Origin: JBECKS01 sp964557005
GTDB lineage: Bacteria > Pseudomonadota > Gammaproteobacteria > Pseudomonadales > JBECKS01
NCBI GenBank assembly: GCA_964557005.1
Contig: CAZKYI010000001.1
Coordinates: forward strand, 1 to 64,000
DNA length: 64,000 nucleotides
Reading direction: 5' to 3'
Below the pieces are notes generated by a model. It was not told the DNA's origin. It did not search any database and worked only from the letters and a program-made list of their open reading frames with translations. Of this stretch, positions 32,752-41,331 are shown piece after piece. The translations under genes and the position numbers were made by a program. Every line of letters starts with the position of its first letter. Position 1 is the first letter of the stretch.

Positions 32752-34683
32752 TTACTTGTTAAGTCGGTTGTGAATCAGGGAATCAACCACCGCAGGGTCG
32801 GCCAGTGTTGAAGTATCACCCAGCGAGTCAATTTCATTGGCAGCAATTTTTCGCAAAATTCTACGCATGATTTTTCCTGAGCGGGTTTTGGGCAGTGCAG
32901 GCGCAATTTGCAACAGGTCTGGTTTGGCAATCGCACCGATTTCCTGACTCACCAGCGCCAGCAATTCTGTACGAATGTGCTCATCGATGTCCTGACCAAC
33001 AATGGGCGTGACATAGGCATAAACACCTTGCCCCTTGATGGGGTGTGGGTAGCCAACCACTGCCGCTTCTGCAATGCGCGGGTGCAGTACCAGCGCACTT
33101 TCAATTTCAGCCGTACCCAGACGATGGCCTGAAACATTGAGTACGTCATCAACCCTGCCGGTTATCCAGTAAAAGCCGTCCTTGTCTCTTTTGGCACCAT
33201 CTCCAGTGAAGTATTTACCTTTATAGGTGCTGAAATAGGTATCAAAACAGCGCTGATGATCTCCGTAAACGCTGCGTATCTGGCTTGGCCACGAGCTTTT
33301 CATCACCAGATTGCCTGAGCATTCGCCTTCCAGTTCCTTGCCATCGGCATCGACAATCGCAGGGTCTACGCCAAAAAAAGGCAGGCTGGCTGCTCCAGGT
33401 TTCATAGGCATGGTGCCAGGAATGGGCGCAATCAAAACAGCCCCCGTTTCTGTTTGCCACCAGGTATCCACAATCGGGCAACGCTGTTCCCCGACAATGC
33501 GGTAATACCACTCCCATGCTTCAGGGTTTATCGGTTCACCCACCGTGCCTAATAATTTCAGGCTGCGCCTTGAGCTGGTAGAAACATAGGCATCACCAGC
33601 CGCCATTAAAGCGCGAATCGCCGTAGGGGCTGTGTAGAAGGTATTCACCTGATGCTTGTCGATGACTTGCCAGCAGCGAGAGGCATCAGGATAAGTGGGA
33701 ATGCCTTCAAACATCAGCGTAATCGCACCATTGGCAAGCGGGCCGTACACAATATACGTGTGGCCGGTTATCCAGCCGACATCGGCAGTACACCAGTAAA
33801 TATCCCCCTCGTGATAATTCAGCGCATATTTATGGGTGAGCGCCGATTGCAGCAAATAGCCTGCGGTACTGTGCAGCACACCTTTGGGTTTACCCGTCGA
33901 ACCAGAGGTATAGAGAATGAACATCGGGTCTTCGGCATCCATTACTTCAGGCTCGCATTCGCTTTTGGCCTGCGCACAGATTTCGTGATACCAGAGATCA
34001 CGTTTTTCATGCCATTGAATTTTGCCGCCGCTTCTTTTCACCACCAACACGCTGTGCACATTCGGACAGGCTTCCAGTGCCTTGTCGGTATTCGCTTTTA
34101 AAGGAATTTTCTTGCCGCCGCGAATACCTTCATCTGCGGTAATCACACAGCGACAATCAGAATCGAGAATGCGATCCTTGAGTGCTTCAGGCGAAAACCC
34201 ACCAAACACCACCGAGTGCACCGCACCAATACGCGTACAGGCGAGCATGGCGTAAGCGGCTTCGGGAATCATGGGCATGTAAATGCACACCCTGTCACCT
34301 TTTTTGACTCCGCGTTGCTTCAAGCTGTTTGCCAGCTTGCACACTTCATCGTGTAATTCCTGATAGCTGATTTTTTTATCATCAGTAGGTTCATCACCTT
34401 CCCAGATAATCGCCGTTTGTTGAGCGCGTGTGGGGAGATGCCTGTCTATACAGTTGTAGGAAATATTCAGTTTTCCGCCAACAAACCATTGAATATCGAG
34501 AGGGTCAAAACTCCAATTGCTGACTTGTGTCCAGGGTGCAAACCAGTCGAGTGTTTCCTTGGCACGTTCTGCCCAAAACGTATCAGGATTGTTAATAGAA
34601 GCGTCATACCATGCCTGATATTGCTCTTGGCTTAGATGATGTTTGAATCCGGAAGGTGCGTGGTAAATTTTGTCAGCACTCAT
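32752..34683 (-). CDS. acs: Acetyl-coenzyme A synthetase
   Basis: The 643-residue AMP-forming enzyme makes acetyl-CoA from acetate, ATP and CoA through acetyl-AMP. Visible motifs are the P-loop YTSGSTGKPKGVLHS (about residue 260), DTWWQTETG, YFTGDGAKRDKDGFYWITGR and PKTRSGKIMRR with the lysine acetylated in regulated Acs enzymes. Its length matches the family (about 650). It permits growth on acetate. Its upstream side is bordered by a mobile-element remnant. Confidence 0.98.
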   Translation of the reverse strand: MSADKIYHAPSGFKHHLSQEQYQAWYDASINNPDTFWAERAKETLDWFAPWTQVSNWSFDPLDIQWFVGGKLNISYNCIDRHLPTRAQQTAIIWEGDEPTDDKKISYQELHDEVCKLANSLKQRGVKKGDRVCIYMPMIPEAAYAMLACTRIGAVHSVVFGGFSPEALKDRILDSDCRCVITADEGIRGGKKIPLKANTDKALEACPNVHSVLVVKRSGGKIQWHEKRDLWYHEICAQAKSECEPEVMDAEDPMFILYTSGSTGKPKGVLHSTAGYLLQSALTHKYALNYHEGDIYWCTADVGWITGHTYIVYGPLANGAITLMFEGIPTYPDASRCWQVIDKHQVNTFYTAPTAIRALMAAGDAYVSTSSRRSLKLLGTVGEPINPEAWEWYYRIVGEQRCPIVDTWWQTETGAVLIAPIPGTMPMKPGAASLPFFGVDPAIVDADGKELEGECSGNLVMKSSWPSQIRSVYGDHQRCFDTYFSTYKGKYFTGDGAKRDKDGFYWITGRVDDVLNVSGHRLGTAEIESALVLHPRIAEAAVVGYPHPIKGQGVYAYVTPIVGQDIDEHIRTELLALVSQEIGAIAKPDLLQIAPALPKTRSGKIMRRILRKIAANEIDSLGDTSTLADPAVVDSLIHNRLNK

Positions 34684-34719
34684 ATCAATACCCTGAAGTA
34701 GCCATAAAAAGAGTGAACG

Positions 34720-34748
34720 ATAATCAGGGAATTATTCAAGAGGGTCAA
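34720..34748 (-). promoter_or_regulatory. Candidate acs promoter at the edge of the ORF6N remnant
   Basis: On the minus strand TTGACC (34748-34743) and GATTAT (34725-34720) are separated by 17 bases, giving a start near 34713 and a leader of about 30 bases to acs. The -35 box coincides with the first bases that match the ORF6N-like gene, so it may have been brought in or made by the junction. The call rests on pattern only. Confidence 0.35.
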
Positions 34749-35138
34749 CTTGTGGAACAAGAGAAGCAAGAGGTGGTCGCAAATTGCGACCACCTCAATA
34801 AACTCAAATTTTCCAAAACCTTACCCTTTGCTTTTACTGAGCATGGCGCTATTCAAGCCGCCAATGTACTGAATTCACCCCAAGCTGCCGAAGTCGGTGT
34901 TTATGTGGTACGCGCTTTTGTCCGCTTACGTGAACTGCTGGCCTCCGACAAGGAACTGGCACAACGGCTGAATGAACTCGAACAGCGTATTGAGCGCAAG
35001 TTGGAAACCCACGACCAAGCCATTACCGGATTGATTCAGACCTTACGGCAGATGATGGTTCAACCAGAACCTAGGAAACGGCCGATTGGCTTTATTTGGG
35101 ACAACAGTACAACCAATACAGACAAGGATAGTCATTGA
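34743..35138 (+). pseudogene. 5'-truncated ORF6N-domain gene (phage-type antirepressor family)
   Basis: The frame reads EVVANCDHLNKLKFSKTLPF, AFTEHGAIQAANVLNS and YVVRAFVRLRELLA, the C-terminal half of the ORF6N domain, then a coiled-coil segment and a basic tail (EPRKRPIGFIW). Intact relatives have about 60 further N-terminal residues with the start of the domain; these are missing, and the open frame upstream runs into the acs 5' end with unrelated sequence. Such genes occur in prophages and integrated elements. I read this as a decayed remnant rather than a working gene. Confidence 0.7.
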
Positions 35139-35162
35139 GCATTTCAATAATTTAAAACCCAG

Positions 35163-35429
35163 ATGAGTATACAAAACAGATTGAAAAACATGCTTGTTCT
35201 GCGCGGCTTGTCTATAAAGGAAGCAGCCAGTATGAGCGGTATTCCTTACCGTTCGATGCAGAACTACCTGCGGGGAGAGCGTGAACCCAATACCGAAGCA
35301 CTTACCCAGATAAGAACCCGTTTGAGTATATCGATTGACTGGCTGCTGACAGGTTACGGTTCAGCACTTGCGTACACTTTGTATCCATTCGTCTGTTATT
35401 TCCCTAAAAGCTGTTGTGCAAGAATCTGA
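35163..35429 (+). CDS. Small helix-turn-helix (XRE/CI-like) protein, possibly truncated
   Basis: The 88-residue frame begins MSIQNRLKNMLVLRGLSIKE, with an HTH at about residues 17-38 (AASMSGIPYRSMQNYLRG) and the family phrase ISIDWLLTGYG at 51-61. After this the sequence (ALAYTLYPFVCYF) does not look like a natural continuation and overlaps the 3' end of gatB on the other strand by 34 bases. It is probably the N-terminal part of a phage-type repressor, cut where the element joins gatB. No ribosome site is evident. Confidence 0.55.
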   Translation: MSIQNRLKNMLVLRGLSIKEAASMSGIPYRSMQNYLRGEREPNTEALTQIRTRLSISIDWLLTGYGSALAYTLYPFVCYFPKSCCARI

Positions 35430-36856
35430 TTCACTTGTTGCGGGTTAGCCTGCCCTTTGGATTCTTTCATAATCTGGCCGACAAAAAATCCAAGCATTTT
35501 TGCGCGTTTCTTTTCGTCAGACTGCAAATAGTTTTGAACCTGTTCGGGATTATTGGCCAATACCTGAGTGACGATGGCCTCAATTTGGGAAGCATCTGAA
35601 ACCTGTTTTAGCCCTTCGTTTTCGATGATTTGATTAACTTGTAATGCTTCGTCACTGTTCCAGATTTTTTCAAAAATCTGTCTGGCGATTTTGTTTGAAA
35701 TACTTTGGTCAGAAATTCGGTTGATTAAATCAGACAGTTGTACGGCAGAAATTTTTAACTGGTTGAATTCCAGTTCGTCTTTATTCAGTTGCGCGTTGAT
35801 GTCGCCAATGATCCAGTTGGCAACCAGTTTTGCATCTTCCGATTTATGCAGATTTTTACACGCAGATTCAAAAAATTCCGCGCAATCCTTGTCGTTGGAT
35901 AGTTGTTTGGCATCGTAATCGTTTAAGGCGTATTGCGCCTGAAATCGTTCAGCTTTTGCTTTGGGAAGTTCGGGAAGTTGTTTTTGAATATGCGCCACTT
36001 CCTTGCTGTCAATCACCAATGGTAACAAGTCGGGGTCGGGAAAATAGCGATAATCATTGGCTTCTTCTTTTGAACGCATGGAACGTGTTTGATGTTTCAC
36101 GGCATCGTACAGGCGTGTTTCCTGCACAATTTCACCACCACTTTCGAGAATGTCGATTTGACGTTCTATTTCGAGATTGATGGCTTTCTCTACAAATTTG
36201 AATGAGTTGATATTTTTAAGTTCGGTGCGTGTACCAAGTTTGCTTTCACCTTTGGGGCGAATCGAAACGTTTGCATCACAACGAAATGAACCTTCGGCCA
36301 TATTTCCATCAGAAATACCCAGATAGCGTACCAGTGAATGAATTTGTTTGAGGTAGGCAACGGCCTCGGTTGCGCTGCGTAAATCAGGTTCCGAAACAAT
36401 TTCGAGTAAGGGCGTACCTGCACGATTTAAATCAATGGCGGTTTTATCGCTGTGTAAATCATGAATGGATTTTCCGGCATCTTCTTCAAGATGCGCGCGA
36501 GTCACGCCGATTTTTTTCAAACCATGAGGAGTTTCTATTTCAACACTGCCTTTGCCGACGATGGGGCGATCGAGTTGTGAAATTTGATAACCTTTCGGTA
36601 AATCAGGATAAAAATAATTTTTACGCGCAAAAATCGTGGTATTGGCAATTTCAGCATGAATGGCCAAACCAAATTGAATGGCCTTGTGTACGGCTTCCTT
36701 ATTTAATACAGGCAGTGTTCCTGGCATGCCGAGATCAATCAGGCTGGCCTGCGAATTTTGTTCCTGCCCGAATTGGGTAGAGCTGGAAGAAAATATTTTT
36801 GATTGTGTCGATAGTTGAACGTGTATTTCCAGTCCAATGACGCTTTCCCAGGCCAT
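35396..36856 (-). CDS. gatB: Aspartyl/glutamyl-tRNA amidotransferase subunit B
   Basis: The 486-residue protein begins MAWESVIGLEIHVQLSTQSK and has PLLEIVSEPDLRSATEAVAY, RCDANVSIRPKGESKLGTRT and the C-terminal YqeY-like tail domain with KMLGFFVGQIMKESKGQANP. GatB activates the side chain of misacylated Glu-tRNA(Gln) or Asp-tRNA(Asn) with ATP; GatA supplies ammonia. It is third in the gatCAB operon, ten bases after gatA. Confidence 0.98.
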   Translation of the reverse strand: MAWESVIGLEIHVQLSTQSKIFSSSSTQFGQEQNSQASLIDLGMPGTLPVLNKEAVHKAIQFGLAIHAEIANTTIFARKNYFYPDLPKGYQISQLDRPIVGKGSVEIETPHGLKKIGVTRAHLEEDAGKSIHDLHSDKTAIDLNRAGTPLLEIVSEPDLRSATEAVAYLKQIHSLVRYLGISDGNMAEGSFRCDANVSIRPKGESKLGTRTELKNINSFKFVEKAINLEIERQIDILESGGEIVQETRLYDAVKHQTRSMRSKEEANDYRYFPDPDLLPLVIDSKEVAHIQKQLPELPKAKAERFQAQYALNDYDAKQLSNDKDCAEFFESACKNLHKSEDAKLVANWIIGDINAQLNKDELEFNQLKISAVQLSDLINRISDQSISNKIARQIFEKIWNSDEALQVNQIIENEGLKQVSDASQIEAIVTQVLANNPEQVQNYLQSDEKKRAKMLGFFVGQIMKESKGQANPQQVNQILAQQLLGK

Positions 36857-36865
36857 AAATACTCT

Positions 36866-38320
36866 CTAGCTATAGTGTTCAGGCGATTTTAAATGCCAGT
36901 CACTGTTCAGTTGGTATTGGTGTGCGAATTGTAGAAGTTGAGCTTCCTGAAGTGCTGCGCCAATCAGTTGAAGCCCGACAGGGAGCTGGTTTGCAAAACC
37001 GCAGGGAATGGACATTGCAGGCAAACCGGCCAGATTTGCACCGATGGTAAAAATATCCGACAAATACATGGAAACGGGATTGTTATTTTTCTCACCCAGT
37101 TTAAAGGCAAGTTCAGGTGAAGTGGGGGATAAAATCACATCGACCTGTTCAAAGGCTTTGTCGAAATCCTGCTTGATGAGATTGCGTATTTTCTGCGCCT
37201 TGATGTAGTACGCATCATAATATCCAGCGGAAAGCACATAAGTGCCAATCAGAATGCGATTCCTGACTTCCAAACCGAAACCTTCACTGCGTGAGCGCTT
37301 GTACAAATCCTGCAAATCTTTTGGGGCTTCGCAACGATGACCAAATCGCACACCATCGAAGCGGCTTAGATTCGATGAACATTCCGCAGGGGCAATCACA
37401 TAATAGGCTGCGATGGATAACTCAATGTGAGGCAAATCTATTTCAATAATTTCTGCACCGAGTTTTTTAAATTCATTGACCGCTGATTGAATGCTCGCCT
37501 GAATGTTTGCATCAAGTGCGTGTGCAAAAAACTGTTTTGGCAAACCGATTTTTTTACCGCGAATGGATTGATTTAATTGTCGGGTAAAATCTTCCTGTGC
37601 AAGATTCAGAGAAGTGGAATCTTTTTCATGATGTCCAGCCATGGCGTTGAGCAAGAGCGCTGCATCTTCGGCTGTCTGACACATGGGGCCTGCCTGATCG
37701 AGGCTCGATGCAAAAGCAATCATGCCCCAGCGTGATACACGGCCATAGGTGGGTTTTAAACCGGTAATACCACACAGCGCGGCAGGTTGTCTGATGGAAC
37801 CTCCAGTGTCTGTTCCTGTGGCTACCGGTGTTAGATGTGCAGCGATGGCAGCAGCCGAACCACCGGAAGAACCGCCAGGTACGCGGGTTGTATCCCAGGG
37901 GTTTTTCACCGCGCCATAAAAACTGGTTTCGTTCGATGAACCCATTGCGAATTCATCCATATTCAGTTTGCCCATGCTCACCATGCCTGCCTGTTCGAGT
38001 TTTTCCACGACAGTGGCATTGTAAGGCGCAATAAAATTATCGAGCATTTTTGATCCGCAACTGGTGCGAACATCTTTCGTGCAAAAAATATCCTTGTGTA
38101 ACAATGGAATGCCAGTGAGCAGCGCGTGTTGATTGTGTGCAATACGCTGGTCTGCCTGTTTTGCCTGTGACAGTGCTTGTTCTTCAGTCAGGGTAATCAC
38201 GGCATTTAAATCCGGATTGAATTTTTTAATGCGCTCAATAAAAATTTGAGTAAGTTCCACGCTTGAAATATGTTTTTGTGCAAGCGCATTGGAAAGCTGT
38301 CTGAGATTCGATGTATACAT
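36866..38320 (-). CDS. gatA: Aspartyl/glutamyl-tRNA amidotransferase subunit A
   Basis: The 484-residue amidase-signature enzyme releases ammonia from glutamine for tRNA transamidation. The Ser-cisSer-Lys triad is visible: K76 in LLHKDIF, S151 in PGGSSGGSAAA and S175 in GTDTGGSIRQPA. It lies between gatC (six bases upstream) and gatB (ten bases downstream). All three subunits together form GatCAB. Confidence 0.98.
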   Translation of the reverse strand: MYTSNLRQLSNALAQKHISSVELTQIFIERIKKFNPDLNAVITLTEEQALSQAKQADQRIAHNQHALLTGIPLLHKDIFCTKDVRTSCGSKMLDNFIAPYNATVVEKLEQAGMVSMGKLNMDEFAMGSSNETSFYGAVKNPWDTTRVPGGSSGGSAAAIAAHLTPVATGTDTGGSIRQPAALCGITGLKPTYGRVSRWGMIAFASSLDQAGPMCQTAEDAALLLNAMAGHHEKDSTSLNLAQEDFTRQLNQSIRGKKIGLPKQFFAHALDANIQASIQSAVNEFKKLGAEIIEIDLPHIELSIAAYYVIAPAECSSNLSRFDGVRFGHRCEAPKDLQDLYKRSRSEGFGLEVRNRILIGTYVLSAGYYDAYYIKAQKIRNLIKQDFDKAFEQVDVILSPTSPELAFKLGEKNNNPVSMYLSDIFTIGANLAGLPAMSIPCGFANQLPVGLQLIGAALQEAQLLQFAHQYQLNSDWHLKSPEHYS

Positions 38321-38326
38321 AAAAAT

Positions 38327-38617
38327 TTATTCGATGACTTTGGGAACCAGATAAAAACCATTCTGGGTATCCTGACTCAGGTTTTGATAGTAATCGCGTT
38401 GCTGGTCATCGTTTGCGATGTCGTCACGCAATTTCTGGTTTTGATAAATTGCGTGCGCAAGTGGTTCTACGTTGCCGGTATCAATGCTTTGCATGGTTGT
38501 CATCAGCTTGAGAATATCGCTGAGTTTTTGACTGAGTTTTTCACACTCGGAATCATCAATCTGGATTTTGGCCAGCTCGGCAATGTGTTGAATATCTGTG
38601 CTTGTGATTTGACTCAT
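38327..38617 (-). CDS. gatC: Aspartyl/glutamyl-tRNA amidotransferase subunit C
   Basis: The 96-residue product begins MSQITSTDIQHIAELAKIQI and has the LRDD segment (KLRDDIANDD) and FYLVPKVIE end typical of GatC, the belt that stabilises GatAB. The ATG at 38617 is preferred over an in-frame TTG at 38629 that would add four residues. First gene of gatCAB. Confidence 0.95.
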   Translation of the reverse strand: MSQITSTDIQHIAELAKIQIDDSECEKLSQKLSDILKLMTTMQSIDTGNVEPLAHAIYQNQKLRDDIANDDQQRDYYQNLSQDTQNGFYLVPKVIE

Positions 38618-38890
38618 GGTTATGCTCAAAAACGTGGTGTAACTTGCAGGCTTGTCTAAATAAAAGCGGGAATCATCTTGCTCAAAATGTCCAGCATTGT
38701 TACATTTGTCGCTGTTTCGCAGGCCTTGAGTTATCTACTCTTCAGGCGAAGTGCCCACTTGGATTCTGCCCATCTGGATTTTTATAGGCGACAGCGAGAG
38801 CATTATACGCGCTGAATCAGAATTGGCTATATTGGGTGCGCAGATAAATGCCTGTCAAAAAATTATTAACAGTCAATCGGGAATCACATC
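38618..38890. other. Divergent gatC-mreB intergenic region
   Basis: These 273 bases separate two divergent essential operons and should contain both promoters. I see AT-rich -10-like boxes, such as TATATT at 38828-38833 and TTATAC at 38803-38808, but none has a convincing -35 partner. No gene or RNA was recognised. Confidence 0.5.
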
Positions 38891-39919
38891 ATGTTCAAGC
38901 GTTTACGCGGTTATTTTTCAACAGACCTTTCTATTGATTTGGGTACAGCCAACACTCTGATTTATGTGAAAGGAAAAGGCATTGTGTTGAATGAGCCGTC
39001 GGTTGTTGCCATCAAAACAGTCGGTGGTCAAAAAAGTGTTGTGGCTGTTGGTAAAGCTGCAAAACGCATGCTCGGAAAAACACCCGGGAACATTACCGCT
39101 GTGCGCCCACTCAAAGATGGTGTCATTGCAGATTTTGAAGTCACCGAAAAAATGTTGCAGGAATTTATTCGTTCTGTGCATGAAACCCGCATCATTGCAC
39201 CTAGCCCGCGTGTACTGATTTGTGTGCCATGCAAATCGACTCAGGTTGAAAAGCGCGCGATCAAGGAATCTGCATCAAGTGCGGGCGCGAGAGCCGTGTA
39301 TTTGATTGACGAACCGATGGCTGCCGCAATCGGTGCAGGATTACCTGTTGAAGATGCAGCGGGTTCGATGGTGGTGGATATTGGTGGAGGCACCACAGAA
39401 ATCGCGATTATTTCGCTTGGTGGCATTGTGTATGCCGACAGCGTGCGCATTGGTGGCGACGTGTTTGACGATGCAATTATTTCCTATGTCAGAAAACAAT
39501 ATGGCAGCCTGATTGGTGATGCCACAGCGGAAAGAGTGAAGCAGGAAATTGCCTGCGCTTTCCCGATGGATGAGGTGCGCGAGATTGATGTGCGTGGCCG
39601 CAGTCTGGCTGAGGGGGTTCCGCGCTCTTTTGTATTAACCAGCGAAGAAATTCTGAGCGCCTTGCAAGAGCCTTTAACCGGTATCGTGAGTGCAGTGAAA
39701 GGAACACTGGAGAAATCACCTCCGGAACTTGCAGCCGATATAGCCGAGCGTGGCATTGTGCTGACAGGTGGTGGCGCTTTGCTAAGAGGTATGGACAAGC
39801 TGCTTTCAGCAGAAACCGGCTTGCCTGTGATTGTTGCTGAAGACCCTCTTACCTGTGTTGCAAGAGGTGGCGGTAAGGCGCTTGATATGTCCAGTCTGGA
39901 AATGTTGTCTTCGCGTTAA
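38891..39919 (+). CDS. mreB: Rod shape-determining protein MreB
   Basis: The 342-residue actin homologue organises lateral wall synthesis. The phosphate-1 motif DLGTANTLIYVKGKGIVLNE, the phosphate-2 region VVDIGGGTTEIAIISLGGIV and RIGGDVFDDAIISYVRKQYG are visible, together with the N-terminal amphipathic MFKRLRGYF that binds membrane. It is first gene of mreBCD and divergent from gatCAB, as in pseudomonads. The length is close to E. coli MreB (347). Confidence 0.98.
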   Translation: MFKRLRGYFSTDLSIDLGTANTLIYVKGKGIVLNEPSVVAIKTVGGQKSVVAVGKAAKRMLGKTPGNITAVRPLKDGVIADFEVTEKMLQEFIRSVHETRIIAPSPRVLICVPCKSTQVEKRAIKESASSAGARAVYLIDEPMAAAIGAGLPVEDAAGSMVVDIGGGTTEIAIISLGGIVYADSVRIGGDVFDDAIISYVRKQYGSLIGDATAERVKQEIACAFPMDEVREIDVRGRSLAEGVPRSFVLTSEEILSALQEPLTGIVSAVKGTLEKSPPELAADIAERGIVLTGGGALLRGMDKLLSAETGLPVIVAEDPLTCVARGGGKALDMSSLEMLSSR

Positions 39920-39934
39920 ACAGTCAAACTTGCT

Positions 39935-40810
39935 ATGACTAGCATTTTTGCAAATGACTCTTCTACGCATCGGAACCTCATTGTTATTGTTGTCCTGTCT
40001 GTTTTATTGTTGTTCGTCGATGCGAATTTGCCCTGGTTGAACAAACCCAGACAAATTTTAAGCTGGATTAAGCCTGCTGTTGAATTTCCCGCCTATGCAC
40101 CAGGTGATTTGGTCGAGTGGTTTGGCGAGCATTTCAAGAGTCGTCAGGTTTTGCTGGATGAAAACGCACGTTTGCGTGATCAGGCACTCACCATGCAAAG
40201 AAGATTGCAAAAATTTGCTTCTTTGACGGCTGAAAATATTCGTTTGAGAGAATTGCTTGGTTCATCCTCTGAACTGGATGACAGTGTGCTGGTTGCTGAA
40301 ATTATTGGTGTTGATGCGGATCCTTTCACGCACGCAATTGTATTGAATAAGGGAATCAGCCACGGTGTTTTTGAAGGTATGCCAATTGTTGATGCGAGTG
40401 GTCTGATGGGACAAATTGTTTCAGCAGACCAGTTCAGTAGTCAGGGTTTACTTATCACCGATGCCCGTCATGGCATTTCAGTTGAACTGGTACGCAATGG
40501 TGTCAGAGCCATTGCTTTGGGCACAGGCTCTCCTGGCCGTCTGCGTTTGAGTCATGTTGCCAATACGGCGGATATTGAAGTAGATGATATTCTTGTCAGT
40601 TCGGGTTTGGGCGGTCGTTTTCCAAAAGGTTATCCCGTTGGTGTTGTGAGCGCGGTTGAGCGACAGATAGGCAGACAGTTTGCAGAAGTGGAAGTGAAAC
40701 CGCTTGCAGCGCTGGATCGTTCGCGTTTTGTATTGCTTGTTTTTAAAGAACAGGAAGTGATGATGAGAAACAGAAAGCAAATGACTGACATGCAGAGTAC
40801 AGGAAAATAA
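39935..40810 (+). CDS. mreC: Rod shape-determining protein MreC
   Basis: The 291-residue bitopic protein has one N-terminal membrane helix (LIVIVVLSVLLLFVDA), a coiled coil at about 65-105 and a periplasmic beta domain with VLNKGISHGVFEGMPIVDAS and LGGRFPKGYPVGVV. It connects cytoplasmic MreB with the RodA/PBP2 wall synthase. It lies 15 bases after mreB and two before mreD. Confidence 0.96.
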   Translation: MTSIFANDSSTHRNLIVIVVLSVLLLFVDANLPWLNKPRQILSWIKPAVEFPAYAPGDLVEWFGEHFKSRQVLLDENARLRDQALTMQRRLQKFASLTAENIRLRELLGSSSELDDSVLVAEIIGVDADPFTHAIVLNKGISHGVFEGMPIVDASGLMGQIVSADQFSSQGLLITDARHGISVELVRNGVRAIALGTGSPGRLRLSHVANTADIEVDDILVSSGLGGRFPKGYPVGVVSAVERQIGRQFAEVEVKPLAALDRSRFVLLVFKEQEVMMRNRKQMTDMQSTGK

Positions 40811-40812
40811 TT

Positions 40813-41316
40813 GTGAATACCTTGCTGCCTCCCGGATTCTGGTTTGTTATAAGCTCGATTTATATAGCGTGTATTCTGGCTATTTTCCCTTTGAGTGATT
40901 GGTTAGCTGCTATGAGGCCAGTATGGATATTGTTGATGGTCATTTATTGGGTGAGGGTATTACCTTCATATTTGGGTTTGTGGTTTGCATTCCTTGTCGG
41001 GTTTGCGTGTGATGTGCTATTGAATAAAACGCTGGGCAGTCATGGTCTGGCTTTGGTGTTGGTGGTGTATTTACAGTTACTGCTTCAGCGACAAATACAA
41101 ATGTTCTCGACTTTACAGCAGGTCATCCTGGTTCTTGTATTCAGTTTTATCTATTTATTAACTCTGCGAGTGGTGGAAATGTTTTTTGGTTATCCTGTAG
41201 AAATTAATATCGTCTATTGGTTGCCAGCACTCATCAATGCACTGTTATGGCCCTGGTTTTGTTTTGTTATGGATGGGTTGAAAATCAGATTGGGAATTTA
41301 CGAAACTAATCATTAG
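40813..41316 (+). CDS. mreD: Rod shape-determining protein MreD
   Basis: The 167-residue inner-membrane protein has about five to six hydrophobic helices and begins with GTG, two bases after mreC. GLWFAFLVGFACDVLLNKTL around residue 56 carries the conserved membrane motif that includes Asp and Gly. It completes mreBCD. The usual maf and rng genes that follow in Pseudomonas and E. coli are absent; yhdP follows directly. Confidence 0.92.
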   Translation: MNTLLPPGFWFVISSIYIACILAIFPLSDWLAAMRPVWILLMVIYWVRVLPSYLGLWFAFLVGFACDVLLNKTLGSHGLALVLVVYLQLLLQRQIQMFSTLQQVILVLVFSFIYLLTLRVVEMFFGYPVEINIVYWLPALINALLWPWFCFVMDGLKIRLGIYETNH

Positions 41317-41331
41317 TTTCACATCACGATT

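Noticed and set aside
34656..34742. First 29 codons of the ORF6N-like frame as a natural protein start
   Set aside because: They lie over the acs start and leader on the other strand and do not match the ORF6N family; the gene is better read as truncated.
38751..38960. Plus-strand frame of 69 codons in the gatC-mreB gap running into mreB
   Set aside because: It overlaps mreB in another frame, has no ribosome site and resembles nothing.
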